NCBI GenBank assembly: GCA_936908745.1
Contig: CAKZFX010000009.1
Coordinates: forward strand, 248,001 to 312,000
DNA: 64,000 bases
Source: an uncultured Chitinophagaceae bacterium
GTDB lineage: Bacteria > Bacteroidota > Bacteroidia > Chitinophagales > Chitinophagaceae
Reading direction: 5' to 3'
Positions 1 through 9,822 of the stretch are shown piece after piece (the first letter of the stretch is position 1; each line of letters begins with the position of its first letter). Position numbers and translations under genes: made by a program. The notes beneath the pieces are model-generated. The model was not told where the DNA came from, made no database searches, and worked only from the letters and a program-made list of their open reading frames with translations.

Positions 1-79
1 TTCCGCTGAAATGTGCAACCAATAAATAACCTGCTACCAGCGTCAGTATAACATTCCAGATCAGTAAGCCATTTTTCAT
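1..79 (-). CDS. 5' end of a membrane-anchored protein (partial)
   Basis: Only the first 26 codons lie in the window. The reverse complement begins at an ATG (79-77) and reads MKNGLLIWNVILTLVAGYLL followed by VAHFSG, one hydrophobic stretch at the very N-terminus, so the product is probably anchored in or exported across the inner membrane. It is co-oriented with and downstream of rpoC, but has its own candidate promoter about 85 nt upstream and is separated by the rpoC terminator. The N-terminus would fit a small coiled-coil/OmpH-type protein, but this cannot be decided from 26 residues. Confidence 0.5.
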   Translation of the reverse strand, partial: MKNGLLIWNVILTLVAGYLLVAHFSG

Positions 80-163
80 TAGTGGTTCTTGTTTTTTATC
101 CCGTTCAAAACGGGCTTCATTTAGCAATCAAATCACCGTGCAATTTACTCATCCCCAGGCGGG

Positions 164-194
164 CAAAGATAAGGATTCAGGTCACTTTAGGAAA
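164..194 (-). promoter_or_regulatory. Candidate promoter for the partial gene at the left edge
   Basis: On the minus strand a -7 box TATCTTTG (171-164) matches TAnnTTTG exactly. TTTC (194-191), 19 nt upstream, is an imperfect -33 element. Predicted transcription start near 158. Confidence 0.4.
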
Positions 195-217
195 CAGTTA
201 ACAGCCCAATTTGACAA

Positions 218-245
218 TGAGCAATTTGCAATAGGCAACAGGCAA
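218..245. repeat. Heptanucleotide array, four units of TNNGCAA type
   Basis: Four consecutive 7-nt units, TGAGCAA, TTTGCAA, TAGGCAA and CAGGCAA, lie between the rpoC terminator and the promoter of the left-edge gene. The same unit type recurs at 10294-10343, 19378-19405 and 50116-50143. Confidence 0.6.
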
Positions 246-267
246 TTAAAAAGCGGGAAATCCTAAT

Positions 268-298
268 AAAAAAGGAGCAGGAATAAATCGCTGCTCCT
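268..298 (-). terminator. Rho-independent terminator of rpoC
   Basis: Perfect 8-bp stem AGGAGCAG/CTGCTCCT (273-280 and 291-298) with a 10-nt loop. On the minus strand it is followed by a run of six T. It lies 35 nt after the rpoC stop. Confidence 0.8.
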
Positions 299-332
299 AA
301 GTTATTTGCTTATTGCATGTTGTCAATTGTCC

Positions 333-3300
333 TTATTCTTCCTCATCAAAGGCCATTGCCTCGCGGGTTGTCTGCAACAGCTCGTATTCTTCTTTGCTTC
401 CTACGATCATGTTGTCGAAGTCCCTGAGACCCGTACCTGCAGGTATTGGGTGACCCGTGATAACGTTCTCTTTCAGACCCAGCATATCATCCGTTTTACC
501 GTTGATGGCCGCAGATGACAATACTTTGGTTGTTTCCTGGAACGAAGCGGCAGAGATCCAACTTGGCACACCCAGTGACGCTTTCGTGATACCCAGCAAT
601 GTTGGCGCTGAAGTAGCCGGTTTCGCATCCCTGAATTCCACAGGCTTTTTATCATTACGACGCAGGATAGAGTTTTCCTCTCTCACTTCACGCAACGTGA
701 TGATCTGGCCTGCACGCAGCTTGCCTGAATCACCCGGATCTGTTACTACTTTCTTATCAAAGATGTAATCATTCTCTTCGATGAACTCGAATTTATCGGC
801 TGAATCGTCTTCCAGGAATCTTGTATCACCCGGATCAACGATGTTTACCTTACGCATCATCTGGCGAACGATCACTTCAATGTGTTTATCATTCAGACGC
901 ACACCTTGTAAACGGTAAACCTCCTGGATCTCATTTACAACGTACTGCTGTACTGCAAATGGCCCTTGAATGGACAGGATATCCTGTGGTGAAGTTTGTC
1001 CGTCTGACAATGGAGAACCCGCTTTGATGAAGTCGCCATCTTGTGCAAGGATCTGTCTTGTCAATGGAACAAGGTATTTTTTCTGAACACCATCTTTTGC
1101 TTCGATGATGATCTCACGGTTACCTCTCTTGATAGAACCCATGGATACCACACCGTCGATTTCAGATACAACCGCAGGGTTGCTTGGATTTCTTGCCTCG
1201 AACAATTCTGTTACACGAGGCAGACCACCCGTGATATCTCTCAACTTACCTAACACACGAGGAATTTTCACCAACACCTGTCCTGCTTTCACCGGCTCTG
1301 CTTCATCCAGCATGATATGGCTACCTGTAGGAAGGTTGTATGATTTATTCTCTTTTCCTTCTACTACGATAGATGGGATCTTCGTTTTATCTCTTGTTTC
1401 GATTACCACTTTCTCACGGTGACCTGTTTGCTCATCCGCTTCTTCACGGTAAGTAACACCTTCAATTACGTTTTCGAATTTCAGTGTACCGTTGATCTCG
1501 GCAATGATAACGTTGTTGTATGGATCCCATGAACAGATCGTATCACCTTTTTTCACTTTCTGGCCATCTTTCACAAACAGCGTAGCGCCGTAAGGAATGT
1601 GCATGGTATTCAGCAAGCGGTCAGATGCAACGTCGATGTTCCTGATCTCACCTGTACGACCGATAACTACCTGTGATTTTTCACCTTCGTTATTTTCAAC
1701 AGTTACTGTACGCAGACCGTCGAACTGGATCGTACCATCAAATTTCGCCAGCAATGTAGAATCAACAGCAGCAGAACCAGCCACACCACCCACGTGGAAC
1801 GTACGAAGTGTCAACTGTGTACCCGGCTCACCGATTGACTGTGCAGCGATGATACCAACGGCATCACCTTTCTGTGCAGTATTGCCTGAAGCAAGGTTAC
1901 GTCCGTAACACTTCACGCAGCAACCTCTCTTACTTTCGCAAGTAAGGATAGAGCGGATCTCTACTGTTTCAATACCTGCTTCTTCGATTTTTCTGGCGAT
2001 ATCAGCAGTGATTTCATCACCAGCCGCCACGATCAGTTGATCATCAGCAACCGGGTTATAAATATCGTGCAGAGACGTACGGCCTTCGATACGGTCAGAC
2101 AATGGTTCAATGATATCTTCATTGTCTTTCAGGGCTGAAGTAGCGATACCACGAAGTGTTCCGCAATCTTCTTCCATGATAACCACATCCTGCGCAACGT
2201 CCACAAGGCGACGGGTGAGGTAACCCGCATCCGCTGTTTTCAGGGCCGTATCGGCAAGACCTTTACGGGCACCGTGCGTAGAAATGAAGTAATCCAATAC
2301 GTTCAATCCACCTTTAAAGTTGGAAAGGATCGGGTTCTCAATGATCTCAGATCCTGTTGAACCTGATTTTCTTGGTTTCGCCATCAATCCCCTGATACCT
2401 GCCAGCTGTTTGATCTGTTGCTTTGAACCACGGGCACCTGAATCCAGCATCATATAAACAGAGTTGAAACCTTGTTTATCAGTTGCCAGTTCACGGATCA
2501 ATGTTTCAGTGATCCTTGTATCCACACGGCTCCAGATGTCAACGATCTGGTTGTATCGTTCGTTGTTGGTGATCAGACCCATGTTATAGTTATCCCACAC
2601 TTCATCTACTTCACCTTTTGCATTTTCCAGCAATTCTTCTTTTACATCCGGGATGATCAGGTCATTAATACTGAATGACAAACCACCCTGGAAGGCTGTG
2701 CGGAAACCAAGCGTCTTAATATCATCAAGGAACTTCGCTGTTTTTGGAACGTTGGTGATACGGATAATATCGCCAATGATCTCACGAAGATTCTTTTTAG
2801 TCAGCAATGCATTTACAAAACCTACTTCAGCAGGAACGTGCTGGTTAAAGATCACACGGCCAACCGTTGTTTCGATCAGTTTATGTTCTAATAAACCATC
2901 TGCGTTACGGATATTCGTTTTCACTTTAATCCATGCGTGCAGGTCTATTTTCTTTTCGTTGTAGGCAATGATCACCTCTTCTGCAGAGTAGAATGCTTTT
3001 CCTTCGCCACGAACGATTTCATCACCGATTGTTTTCTTTCCTTTCGTGATATAGTACAGACCGAGTACCATGTCCTGTGAAGGAAGGGTGATCGGCGTAC
3101 CGTTTTGCGGGTTCAGGATGTTGTGAGAAGCCAGCATCAATAACTGGGCTTCCAGTACGGCTGCGTTGCTCAATGGTACGTGAACCGCCATCTGGTCACC
3201 ATCAAAGTCGGCGTTGAAGGCTGTCGTTACCAATGGGTGCAACTGGATCGCTTTACCTTCAATCAACTTAGGCTGGAAAGCCTGGATAGACAAACGGTGA

Positions 3301-4628
3301 AGCGTTGGGGCACGGTTCAGCATAACCGGGTGACCCTTTAATATATTTTCGAGAATATCCCAAACAACTGCTTCCTTCTTGTCAACCAGTTTCCTTGCTG
3401 ACTTCACAGTTTTTACGATACCTCTTTCGATCAGTTTGCGAATGATAAACGGCTTGAACAATTCAGCAGCCATATCTTTTGGAAGACCGCACTCGTGCAG
3501 TTTCATTTCAGGACCTACCACGATAACCGAACGACCAGAGTAGTCAACACGTTTACCCAATAAGTTCTGACGGAAACGACCTTGTTTACCTTTCAATACA
3601 TCACTTAATGATTTCAAGGCACGGCCACCTTCTGCTTTTACCGCGTTTGATTTACGGCTGTTGTCAAACAGTGAATCCACCGCCTCTTGCAACATACGTT
3701 TTTCGTTACGCAGGATCACCTCAGGGGCTTTGATCTCTAACAATCTTTTCAGACGGTTATTACGGATAATAACACGACGATACAGATCATTCAGATCAGA
3801 GGAGGCGAAACGACCACCATCCAGCGGCACTAACGGACGCAGTTCTGGTGGAATAACAGGGATATATTGCATTACCATCCACTCAGGACGGTTAGTGATA
3901 CGTGTGTTTGCATCACGGAATGCTTCCACCACACTCAGACGTTTCAGGGCATCTGCCTTACGTTGTTGTGAAGTTTCAGTAGCCGCTGCATTACGCAGGT
4001 CAAATGACAACTGGTCCAGGTCAATGCGCTGCAATAAATCATGCACCGCTTCAGCACCCATCTTGGCGATGAACTTGTTCGGGTCATCATCAGGCAGGTA
4101 TTGGTTGTCTTTTGGTAAGGTGTCCAGGATGTCGAGGTATTCTTCTTCAGTCAGCAGATCACCTACATTCTGGCCTTTATCAGCACGGATACCTGATTGA
4201 ATTACTACAAAACGCTCGTAGTAAACGATGGTCTCTAATTTCTTAGAGCTTACACCCAGCAGGTAACCGATTTTGTTAGGAAGAGATTTGAAATACCAGA
4301 TGTGAACAACAGGCACCACCAGTTTGATGTGGCCCATTCTTTCACGACGAACTTTCTTCTCTGTTACTTCCACACCGCAGCGGTCGCATACGATGCCTTT
4401 GTAACGGATACGCTTGTACTTTCCGCAAGCACACTCGTAATCTTTTACAGGTCCGAAAATTCTTTCGCAGAACAAACCATCTCTTTCAGGTTTGTAAGTA
4501 CGATAGTTAATTGTTTCAGGCTTCAACACTTCGCCATAGCTTCTTTCCAGGATGGTATCCGGGGAAGCTAAACCGATGGTGATCTTTGAAAACGTTGCCC
4601 TTGGACGATTTTCTTTTTTGATAGCCAT
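333..4628 (-). CDS. rpoC: DNA-directed RNA polymerase beta' subunit
   Basis: The 1431-residue beta' subunit supplies the Mg-binding catalytic loop of RNA polymerase. The N-terminal zinc site has Cys66, Cys68, Cys81 and Cys84 (ECACGK...CDRC). The absolutely conserved NADFDGD motif lies near residues 471-477. A second zinc site, C-x6-CC-x2-C (CESKRGCCVKC), lies near residue 895. Length is usual for Bacteroidota. It follows rpoB by 112 nt in the same direction and is probably co-transcribed with it; a strong terminator follows. The start MAIKKENRPRATF is family-typical, with no Shine-Dalgarno sequence, which is normal in this phylum. Confidence 0.99.
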   Translation of the reverse strand: MAIKKENRPRATFSKITIGLASPDTILERSYGEVLKPETINYRTYKPERDGLFCERIFGPVKDYECACGKYKRIRYKGIVCDRCGVEVTEKKVRRERMGHIKLVVPVVHIWYFKSLPNKIGYLLGVSSKKLETIVYYERFVVIQSGIRADKGQNVGDLLTEEEYLDILDTLPKDNQYLPDDDPNKFIAKMGAEAVHDLLQRIDLDQLSFDLRNAAATETSQQRKADALKRLSVVEAFRDANTRITNRPEWMVMQYIPVIPPELRPLVPLDGGRFASSDLNDLYRRVIIRNNRLKRLLEIKAPEVILRNEKRMLQEAVDSLFDNSRKSNAVKAEGGRALKSLSDVLKGKQGRFRQNLLGKRVDYSGRSVIVVGPEMKLHECGLPKDMAAELFKPFIIRKLIERGIVKTVKSARKLVDKKEAVVWDILENILKGHPVMLNRAPTLHRLSIQAFQPKLIEGKAIQLHPLVTTAFNADFDGDQMAVHVPLSNAAVLEAQLLMLASHNILNPQNGTPITLPSQDMVLGLYYITKGKKTIGDEIVRGEGKAFYSAEEVIIAYNEKKIDLHAWIKVKTNIRNADGLLEHKLIETTVGRVIFNQHVPAEVGFVNALLTKKNLREIIGDIIRITNVPKTAKFLDDIKTLGFRTAFQGGLSFSINDLIIPDVKEELLENAKGEVDEVWDNYNMGLITNNERYNQIVDIWSRVDTRITETLIRELATDKQGFNSVYMMLDSGARGSKQQIKQLAGIRGLMAKPRKSGSTGSEIIENPILSNFKGGLNVLDYFISTHGARKGLADTALKTADAGYLTRRLVDVAQDVVIMEEDCGTLRGIATSALKDNEDIIEPLSDRIEGRTSLHDIYNPVADDQLIVAAGDEITADIARKIEEAGIETVEIRSILTCESKRGCCVKCYGRNLASGNTAQKGDAVGIIAAQSIGEPGTQLTLRTFHVGGVAGSAAVDSTLLAKFDGTIQFDGLRTVTVENNEGEKSQVVIGRTGEIRNIDVASDRLLNTMHIPYGATLFVKDGQKVKKGDTICSWDPYNNVIIAEINGTLKFENVIEGVTYREEADEQTGHREKVVIETRDKTKIPSIVVEGKENKSYNLPTGSHIMLDEAEPVKAGQVLVKIPRVLGKLRDITGGLPRVTELFEARNPSNPAVVSEIDGVVSMGSIKRGNREIIIEAKDGVQKKYLVPLTRQILAQDGDFIKAGSPLSDGQTSPQDILSIQGPFAVQQYVVNEIQEVYRLQGVRLNDKHIEVIVRQMMRKVNIVDPGDTRFLEDDSADKFEFIEENDYIFDKKVVTDPGDSGKLRAGQIITLREVREENSILRRNDKKPVEFRDAKPATSAPTLLGITKASLGVPSWISAASFQETTKVLSSAAINGKTDDMLGLKENVITGHPIPAGTGLRDFDNMIVGSKEEYELLQTTREAMAFDEEE

Positions 4629-4675
4629 GTTATGTTTATCCTTTTTCTTTTAATGTTTTTGTTAGATATAAGTCC

Positions 4676-4740
4676 GGAAGTCAGTAAGACCGGAAGCCGG
4701 AAAGACACTTGCTGACTTTCTGACTTCCCGGCTTTCCGTC
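4676..4740. repeat. Octad-type direct and inverted micro-repeat between rpoB and rpoC
   Basis: The rpoB-rpoC spacer ends, exactly at the rpoB stop codon, in a region with 8-nt periodicity: CCGGAAGT, CAGTAAGA, CCGGAAGC and similar on one side; GACTTTCT, GACTTCCC, GGCTTTCC on the other. The halves are complementary (GGAAGTCAG at 4676-4684 with CTGACTTCC at 4720-4728), so the rpoBC transcript can form a long stem here. It has no T-run and is not a standard terminator. Confidence 0.6.
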
Positions 4741-7700
4741 TTAATCAAATTTCAGATCCAATCCTAAGCCTCTCAACTCATGAACCAATACGTTGAAAGA
4801 TTCAGGGATACCGGCTCTTGGAATATTATCACCTTTCACGATGCTCTCATACGTCTTCGCACGACCAATGATATCATCGGATTTGATAGTTAACAATTCC
4901 TGCAGGATGTTAGATGCACCGTATGCTTCCAGTGCCCATACCTCCATCTCACCGAAACGCTGACCACCAAACTGGGCTTTACCACCCAAAGGCTGTTGCG
5001 TGATGAGAGAGTATGGCCCGATAGAACGTGCGTGCATTTTATCATCCACCATGTGGTGCAGTTTGATCACGTAGATGATACCCACAGTCGCTTTCTGGTG
5101 GAAGCGTTCACCTGTTTCACCATCATATAAATATGTGTGACCAAATTTAGGAATGCCTGCATCTGCACAATAGCCTTCGATCTCTTCAGTAGAAGCACCA
5201 TCGAAAATTGGCGTAGCGAACTTGATACCCAATTTCTGACCAGCCCAACCTAATACAGTCTCATAGATCTGTCCGAGGTTCATACGGCTTGGTACACCCA
5301 GCGGGTTCAATACAACGTCAACCGGTGATCCATCCTCAAGGAACGGCATATCTTCCTGGCGAACGATTTTCGCAACGATACCTTTGTTACCGTGGCGACC
5401 CGCCATTTTATCACCCACTTTCAGCTTACGCTTAACAGCGAGGTAAACTTTGGCCAGTTTCAATACACCTGCTGGTAACTCGTCACCGATAGAGATATTG
5501 AATTTCTCTCTCTTGTAACGGCCCAGTTCTTCGTTGTATTTAATGTTATAGTTGTGCAACAGGGTGTTGATCTGGTCATCCACTTTTGCATCACCTGTCC
5601 AACCTAATGGATTGATGTTTGCATAATCCAAACCACGCAGGTTTTTCTCAGTGAACTTAGAGCCTTTACCAATCTGCACTTCGCCAAAGTTGTTGCTTAC
5701 ACCTGATGAAGAGAAATTAGCCAGCAGTGTTGTCAGTTTTTCCAGCAACACTTCCATCAGGTCGCTTTCATTCTTCTCGTGTACTTTCTCCAGCTTCTCG
5801 ATGGCTGCTTTCTCTCTTACTTTAGCGTTCTTATCTTTCTTCGCTCTCTGGAACAGTTTTTTACCGATCACCACACCTTCCACACCATTTGGCGCTTTCA
5901 GTGAAGCATCTTTCGCATCACCGGCTTTATCACCGAAGATGGCACGGAGTAATTTCTCTTCCGGCGTAGGATCGCTTTCACCTTTAGGAGTGATTTTACC
6001 AATCAGGATATCTCCTTCTTTGATATGCGCACCAATACGGATGATACCATTCTCGTCCAGATCTTTCGTTGCTTCTTCCGATACGTTTGGAATATCCGGC
6101 GTCAGCTCTTCTTCACCCAGTTTAGTATCACGTACTTCCAGTTCATATTCAGAAATGTGAACAGAAGTAAACATATCTTCTTTTACCACTCTTTCGCTGA
6201 TAACGATCGCATCCTCGAAGTTGTAACCTTTCCATGGCATAAAGGCCACTTTCAGGTTCTTACCCAATGCGATCTCACCATCCTGTGTTGCATAACCTTC
6301 AGTCAAGAAATCACCTCTCTTCACTTTCTGGCCTTTTTTCACAGCAGGTTTCAGGTTGATACAAGTCTCCTGGTTCGTTTTGATGAACTTGGTGAGCCTG
6401 TAAACTCGCAGGTCATCTTCAAATGATACCAGTTTCTCTTGCGCATCCCTGTCATAACGAACATGGATTTCATTTGCATCCACAAATTCAACCACACCTG
6501 TTCCTTCTGCGTGGATCTGGATACGTGCATCGCGGGCAGCTTTTCCTTCGAGACCTGTACCTACTACAGGTACGTCAGGACGGATCAGCGGCACAGCCTG
6601 GCGTTGCATGTTTGATCCCATCAGGGCACGGTTGGCATCATCATGCTCCAGGAACGGAATCAATGAAGCGCTCAACCCTACGATCTGGTTAGGGGCAACG
6701 TCCATATACTGAACATCGCTTTTATCCAGGATCGGGAAGTCACCTGTCTCACGGCTCTGGATCTTCTCTTCTACAAAGTTTCCTTTGTCGTCGAGGTCCG
6801 TATTGGCCTGTGCGATCTTAGCGGTATCTTCTTCTTCTGCACTTAAGAATGTCAATTCTTTCATATTCACTTTACCGTCGTTTACTTTACGGTAAGGTGT
6901 TTCGATAAAGCCCATGTCATTGATCTTGGCGTGTACGCAAAGCGTAGAGATCAGACCAATGTTCGGACCTTCCGGTGTTTCAATCGTACACAGACGACCA
7001 TAGTGAGAATAGTGTACGTCACGCACCTCGAAACCGGCTCTCTCACGGCTCAGACCACCGGGTCCGAGTGCGGAAATACGACGTTTGTGCGTGATCTCTG
7101 ACAATGGGTTTGTCTGGTCAAGGAACTGCGATAACTGTGATGTTCCGAAGAAGGAATTGATCACAGAAGACAGTGTTCTTGCATTGATCAGATCAACTGG
7201 CGTGAATACCTCGTTATCACGTACGTTCATCCTTTCGCGGATGGTTCTTGCCATACGGGCCAGGCCCACACCGAACTGGGCATATAACTGCTCACCTACG
7301 GTACGTACACGACGGTTGCTCAGGTGATCAATATCATCAATCTCTGCTTTACCATTGGTAAGGCGAACGAGATATTTAATGATCAGGATGATATCTTCTT
7401 TGGTCAATACTTTTTTCGTCAGTGGCTGATCAATGTTCAGCTTGCGGTTGATTTTGTAACGGCCTACTTCACCGAGGTCATAACGTTTGTCGCTAAAGAA
7501 CAACTTGTCGATGATACCACGGGCTGTTTCGTTATCAGGCGCATCGGCACCACGCAACTGGCGGTAGATAAACTGTACCGCTTCCAGCTCACTGTTAGAA
7601 GTATCTTTATTCAGCGTGTTGTAGATGATAGCATAATCACCACCCACATCTTCACGCTGGATGAATACGGTAGCCACATCCATTTCTGCAATGGTCTGGA

Positions 7701-8544
7701 TCGCTTCATCATCCAATACGGTGTCACGCTCCATTACGATTTCGTTTCTTTCGATAGAAACTACCTCACCGGTATCTTCATCCACGAAATCTTCCACCCA
7801 TGTTCTTAACACACGGGCAGCGAGGCGACGACCTACGTATTTATCTAATGTTTTCTTATCTGTTTTTACTTCGTCGGCCATACCAAACAGTTCAAGGATA
7901 TCCTTATCTGTTTCATAGCCGATAGAACGTAACAGGGTTGTTACAGGGAATTTTTTCTTACGATCGATGTAAGCATACATCACGTTGTTGATATCCGTAG
8001 CAAACTCCATCCATGCGCCTTTGAAAGGGATCACACGGGCAGAATAGATTTTTGTACCGTTCGGGTGAATAGACTGGCCAAAGAACACACCCGGAGAACG
8101 ATGCAATTGAGATACCACTACCCTTTCAGCTCCGTTGATAACGAATGTACCACGGGGAGTCATGTAAGGGATATTGCCCAGGAACACATCCTGAACGATT
8201 GTCTGGAAGTCAACGTGCTCCTCATCATTACAGCTCAAACGAAGTTTAGCTTTCAGGGGAACAGCGTAAGTCAATCCACGCTCCATACACTCTTCGATAG
8301 TATAGCGGGGCGGATCAATAAAGTAATCCAGGAACTCTAATACGAAAATGTTTCTCGTATCAGTGATAGGAAAATTCTCTTTGAACACACGGAACAATCC
8401 TTCGATATTCCGTTTGTCTGGAGTGGTTTCCAACTGGAAAAACTCTTTGAACGACTGGATTTGCACTTCAAGTAGATCAGGGGTTTCGGCCAAGTGCTTA
8501 ATTTTTCCGAAATCCACCCTTTGATTCAGTTTTGTTGAAGACAT
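4741..8544 (-). CDS. rpoB: DNA-directed RNA polymerase beta subunit
   Basis: Beta subunit of RNA polymerase, 1267 residues from the chosen start MSSTKLNQRVDFGKIKHL. A possible upstream in-frame ATG at 8583 would add 13 residues not expected in the family. The rifampicin-binding segment reads SQLSQFLDQTNPLSEITHKR followed by RISALGPGGLS, with Asp, His and Ser at the classical resistance positions, hence wild-type-like. The segment GYNFEDAIVISERVV and the C-terminal EVWALEAYGA block are also present. The gene is separated from rplL by an oppositely oriented gene and has its own promoter at 8688-8717. Confidence 0.99.
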   Translation of the reverse strand: MSSTKLNQRVDFGKIKHLAETPDLLEVQIQSFKEFFQLETTPDKRNIEGLFRVFKENFPITDTRNIFVLEFLDYFIDPPRYTIEECMERGLTYAVPLKAKLRLSCNDEEHVDFQTIVQDVFLGNIPYMTPRGTFVINGAERVVVSQLHRSPGVFFGQSIHPNGTKIYSARVIPFKGAWMEFATDINNVMYAYIDRKKKFPVTTLLRSIGYETDKDILELFGMADEVKTDKKTLDKYVGRRLAARVLRTWVEDFVDEDTGEVVSIERNEIVMERDTVLDDEAIQTIAEMDVATVFIQREDVGGDYAIIYNTLNKDTSNSELEAVQFIYRQLRGADAPDNETARGIIDKLFFSDKRYDLGEVGRYKINRKLNIDQPLTKKVLTKEDIILIIKYLVRLTNGKAEIDDIDHLSNRRVRTVGEQLYAQFGVGLARMARTIRERMNVRDNEVFTPVDLINARTLSSVINSFFGTSQLSQFLDQTNPLSEITHKRRISALGPGGLSRERAGFEVRDVHYSHYGRLCTIETPEGPNIGLISTLCVHAKINDMGFIETPYRKVNDGKVNMKELTFLSAEEEDTAKIAQANTDLDDKGNFVEEKIQSRETGDFPILDKSDVQYMDVAPNQIVGLSASLIPFLEHDDANRALMGSNMQRQAVPLIRPDVPVVGTGLEGKAARDARIQIHAEGTGVVEFVDANEIHVRYDRDAQEKLVSFEDDLRVYRLTKFIKTNQETCINLKPAVKKGQKVKRGDFLTEGYATQDGEIALGKNLKVAFMPWKGYNFEDAIVISERVVKEDMFTSVHISEYELEVRDTKLGEEELTPDIPNVSEEATKDLDENGIIRIGAHIKEGDILIGKITPKGESDPTPEEKLLRAIFGDKAGDAKDASLKAPNGVEGVVIGKKLFQRAKKDKNAKVREKAAIEKLEKVHEKNESDLMEVLLEKLTTLLANFSSSGVSNNFGEVQIGKGSKFTEKNLRGLDYANINPLGWTGDAKVDDQINTLLHNYNIKYNEELGRYKREKFNISIGDELPAGVLKLAKVYLAVKRKLKVGDKMAGRHGNKGIVAKIVRQEDMPFLEDGSPVDVVLNPLGVPSRMNLGQIYETVLGWAGQKLGIKFATPIFDGASTEEIEGYCADAGIPKFGHTYLYDGETGERFHQKATVGIIYVIKLHHMVDDKMHARSIGPYSLITQQPLGGKAQFGGQRFGEMEVWALEAYGASNILQELLTIKSDDIIGRAKTYESIVKGDNIPRAGIPESFNVLVHELRGLGLDLKFD

Positions 8545-8687
8545 ATGCGTAAAAACCGGTTTTAAAGACGTCAGGACATACAAATCATGATCAGGCTTCT
8601 ATTTTTTGTAAAATAAAAACCAGTGACTATCAACTAGTTAAACATGATTCGGGATGTCAAAATATTTTTGGCCAAAATAAAGGATGG

Positions 8688-8717
8688 CAAAGGTAAGGAA
8701 TTATCCTTGTATAACAA
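8688..8717 (-). promoter_or_regulatory. Promoter of rpoBC
   Basis: The minus strand reads TTG (8717-8715), 19 nt, then TACCTTTG (8695-8688). This is the Bacteroidota -33/-7 layout with ideal spacing. Predicted start near 8682, leaving a leader of about 135 nt. The 8545-8811 spacer is shared with the divergent ComEA-like gene. Confidence 0.65.
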
Positions 8718-8811
8718 GAAAAATCTGCCATCAAAAATCCCGCCAGCTATACCACTAAGTGGCCATTTTTTGAATGATTCAGATCAAGTAACTTAAATTA
8801 AATTCTACCCT

Positions 8812-9771
8812 GTGAACTGGAAGCAGTTTTGCGACGATTATCTCGCCTTTTCCCGGCGCGACCGGATCGGCACCCTTGTACTACTGGTTATTATCGTGGC
8901 GGTGCTGTTTTTACCTGCGTTAATCGCCCCAAAAGCCAGCCCAGGCCCTGCAGCGGCCGATACTGCCTGGATGGCCTCGATAAGCCGGATACAAGAAAAC
9001 GCCCCTGGAAGCCTCCAAACGGCCTACAATGCCCCTTCTTATTATAACAACCCAAGTGCCTACCAGTTCGATCGATCTGTAAATAGTTATGGGTCAACTA
9101 ATAAGGGAGAGCTTTTCGAGTTCGACCCGAATACCCTTTCCGCCGCCGGCTGGAAAAAACTGGGTTTGCGGGATAAAACTATCGGCACCATTCAGAACTA
9201 TTTGGCAAAAGGCGGTCATTTTTACAAGCCGGAAGACCTTTCCCGGGTTTACGGCTTATTTAAAGATGAGTACAAGCGGCTAGCACCTTATATCCGTATT
9301 GAACAAACAGAAAGATCGTTTCCCGAGCCACAAAAAGAAACGTTTGCATCACGACCTAAGACAGAACGCTATGTTGCTATTGATATTAATACAGCCGACA
9401 CATCGGCTTATATTGCATTGCCCGGCATTGGCAGCAAACTGGCCGCCCGCATTGTGAATTTCAGGGATAAACTCGGCGGTTTCCATTCCGTTAATCAGGT
9501 GGGTGAAACATTTGGCCTGCCCGATTCCACTTTTCAAAAGATAAAGCAATACCTGCGGCTGGATAATACACAACTCCAAAAGATAAACATTAATACGGCA
9601 ACAGTAGATGAATTAAAAGCGCATCCGTATATACGTTATGCATTAGCCAATCCTATTGTTGCTTATCGCAATGAACATGGTGCATTTACTAAACTGGAAG
9701 ATCTGAAAAAGATAATGGCGGTGACGGAGAAAGTGTATGAGAAGATAGTACCATACCTGTCATTGCAATAA
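8812..9771 (+). CDS. ComEA-like helix-hairpin-helix membrane protein
   Basis: A 319-residue protein starting at GTG; an in-frame TAA lies 16 nt upstream, so no earlier start exists. One N-terminal transmembrane helix (about residues 20-38) is followed by a low-complexity linker and three helix-hairpin-helix units, near residues 105-150, 190-245 (with ININTA-like IDINTADTSAYIALPGIGSK) and 253-316. In ComEA such domains bind double-stranded DNA without sequence preference during uptake. Here an inner-membrane-tethered, periplasm-facing DNA-binding role is inferred. The position is striking: it lies head-to-head with rpoB and tail-to-tail with rplL, antisense to the surrounding ribosomal/RNAP locus. 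Confidence 0.85.
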   Translation: MNWKQFCDDYLAFSRRDRIGTLVLLVIIVAVLFLPALIAPKASPGPAAADTAWMASISRIQENAPGSLQTAYNAPSYYNNPSAYQFDRSVNSYGSTNKGELFEFDPNTLSAAGWKKLGLRDKTIGTIQNYLAKGGHFYKPEDLSRVYGLFKDEYKRLAPYIRIEQTERSFPEPQKETFASRPKTERYVAIDINTADTSAYIALPGIGSKLAARIVNFRDKLGGFHSVNQVGETFGLPDSTFQKIKQYLRLDNTQLQKININTATVDELKAHPYIRYALANPIVAYRNEHGAFTKLEDLKKIMAVTEKVYEKIVPYLSLQ

Positions 9772-9800
9772 AAAAACCCTCCCGTTTTCACGAGAGGGTT
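9770..9800 (-). terminator. Terminator of the rplKAJL operon
   Basis: AACCCTC (9775-9781) pairs with GAGGGTT (9794-9800), with an inner CGT/ACG extension and one mismatch. On the minus strand seven T follow. It lies 22 nt after the rplL stop and also abuts the end of the ComEA-like gene, so it may serve both strands. Confidence 0.75.
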
Positions 9801-9822
9801 GAAAATTTATCAGTGCGAGAAA

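Noticed and set aside
100..114. Palindrome CCCGTT-CAA-AACGGG near the left edge
   Set aside because: No T-run in either direction and only 6 bp; it lies in the leader of the partial gene and could be chance.
3661..4200. 179-codon plus-strand frame opposite rpoC, and a similar 169-codon frame opposite rpoB (5651-6160)
   Set aside because: Ser/Arg-rich antisense frames produced by codon use of rpoC/rpoB; no start context or domain.
8545..8583. Upstream ATG adding 13 residues to RpoB
   Set aside because: The extension (MYVLTSLKPVFTH) is not expected in RpoB; MSSTKLNQRVDFGK fits the family start.
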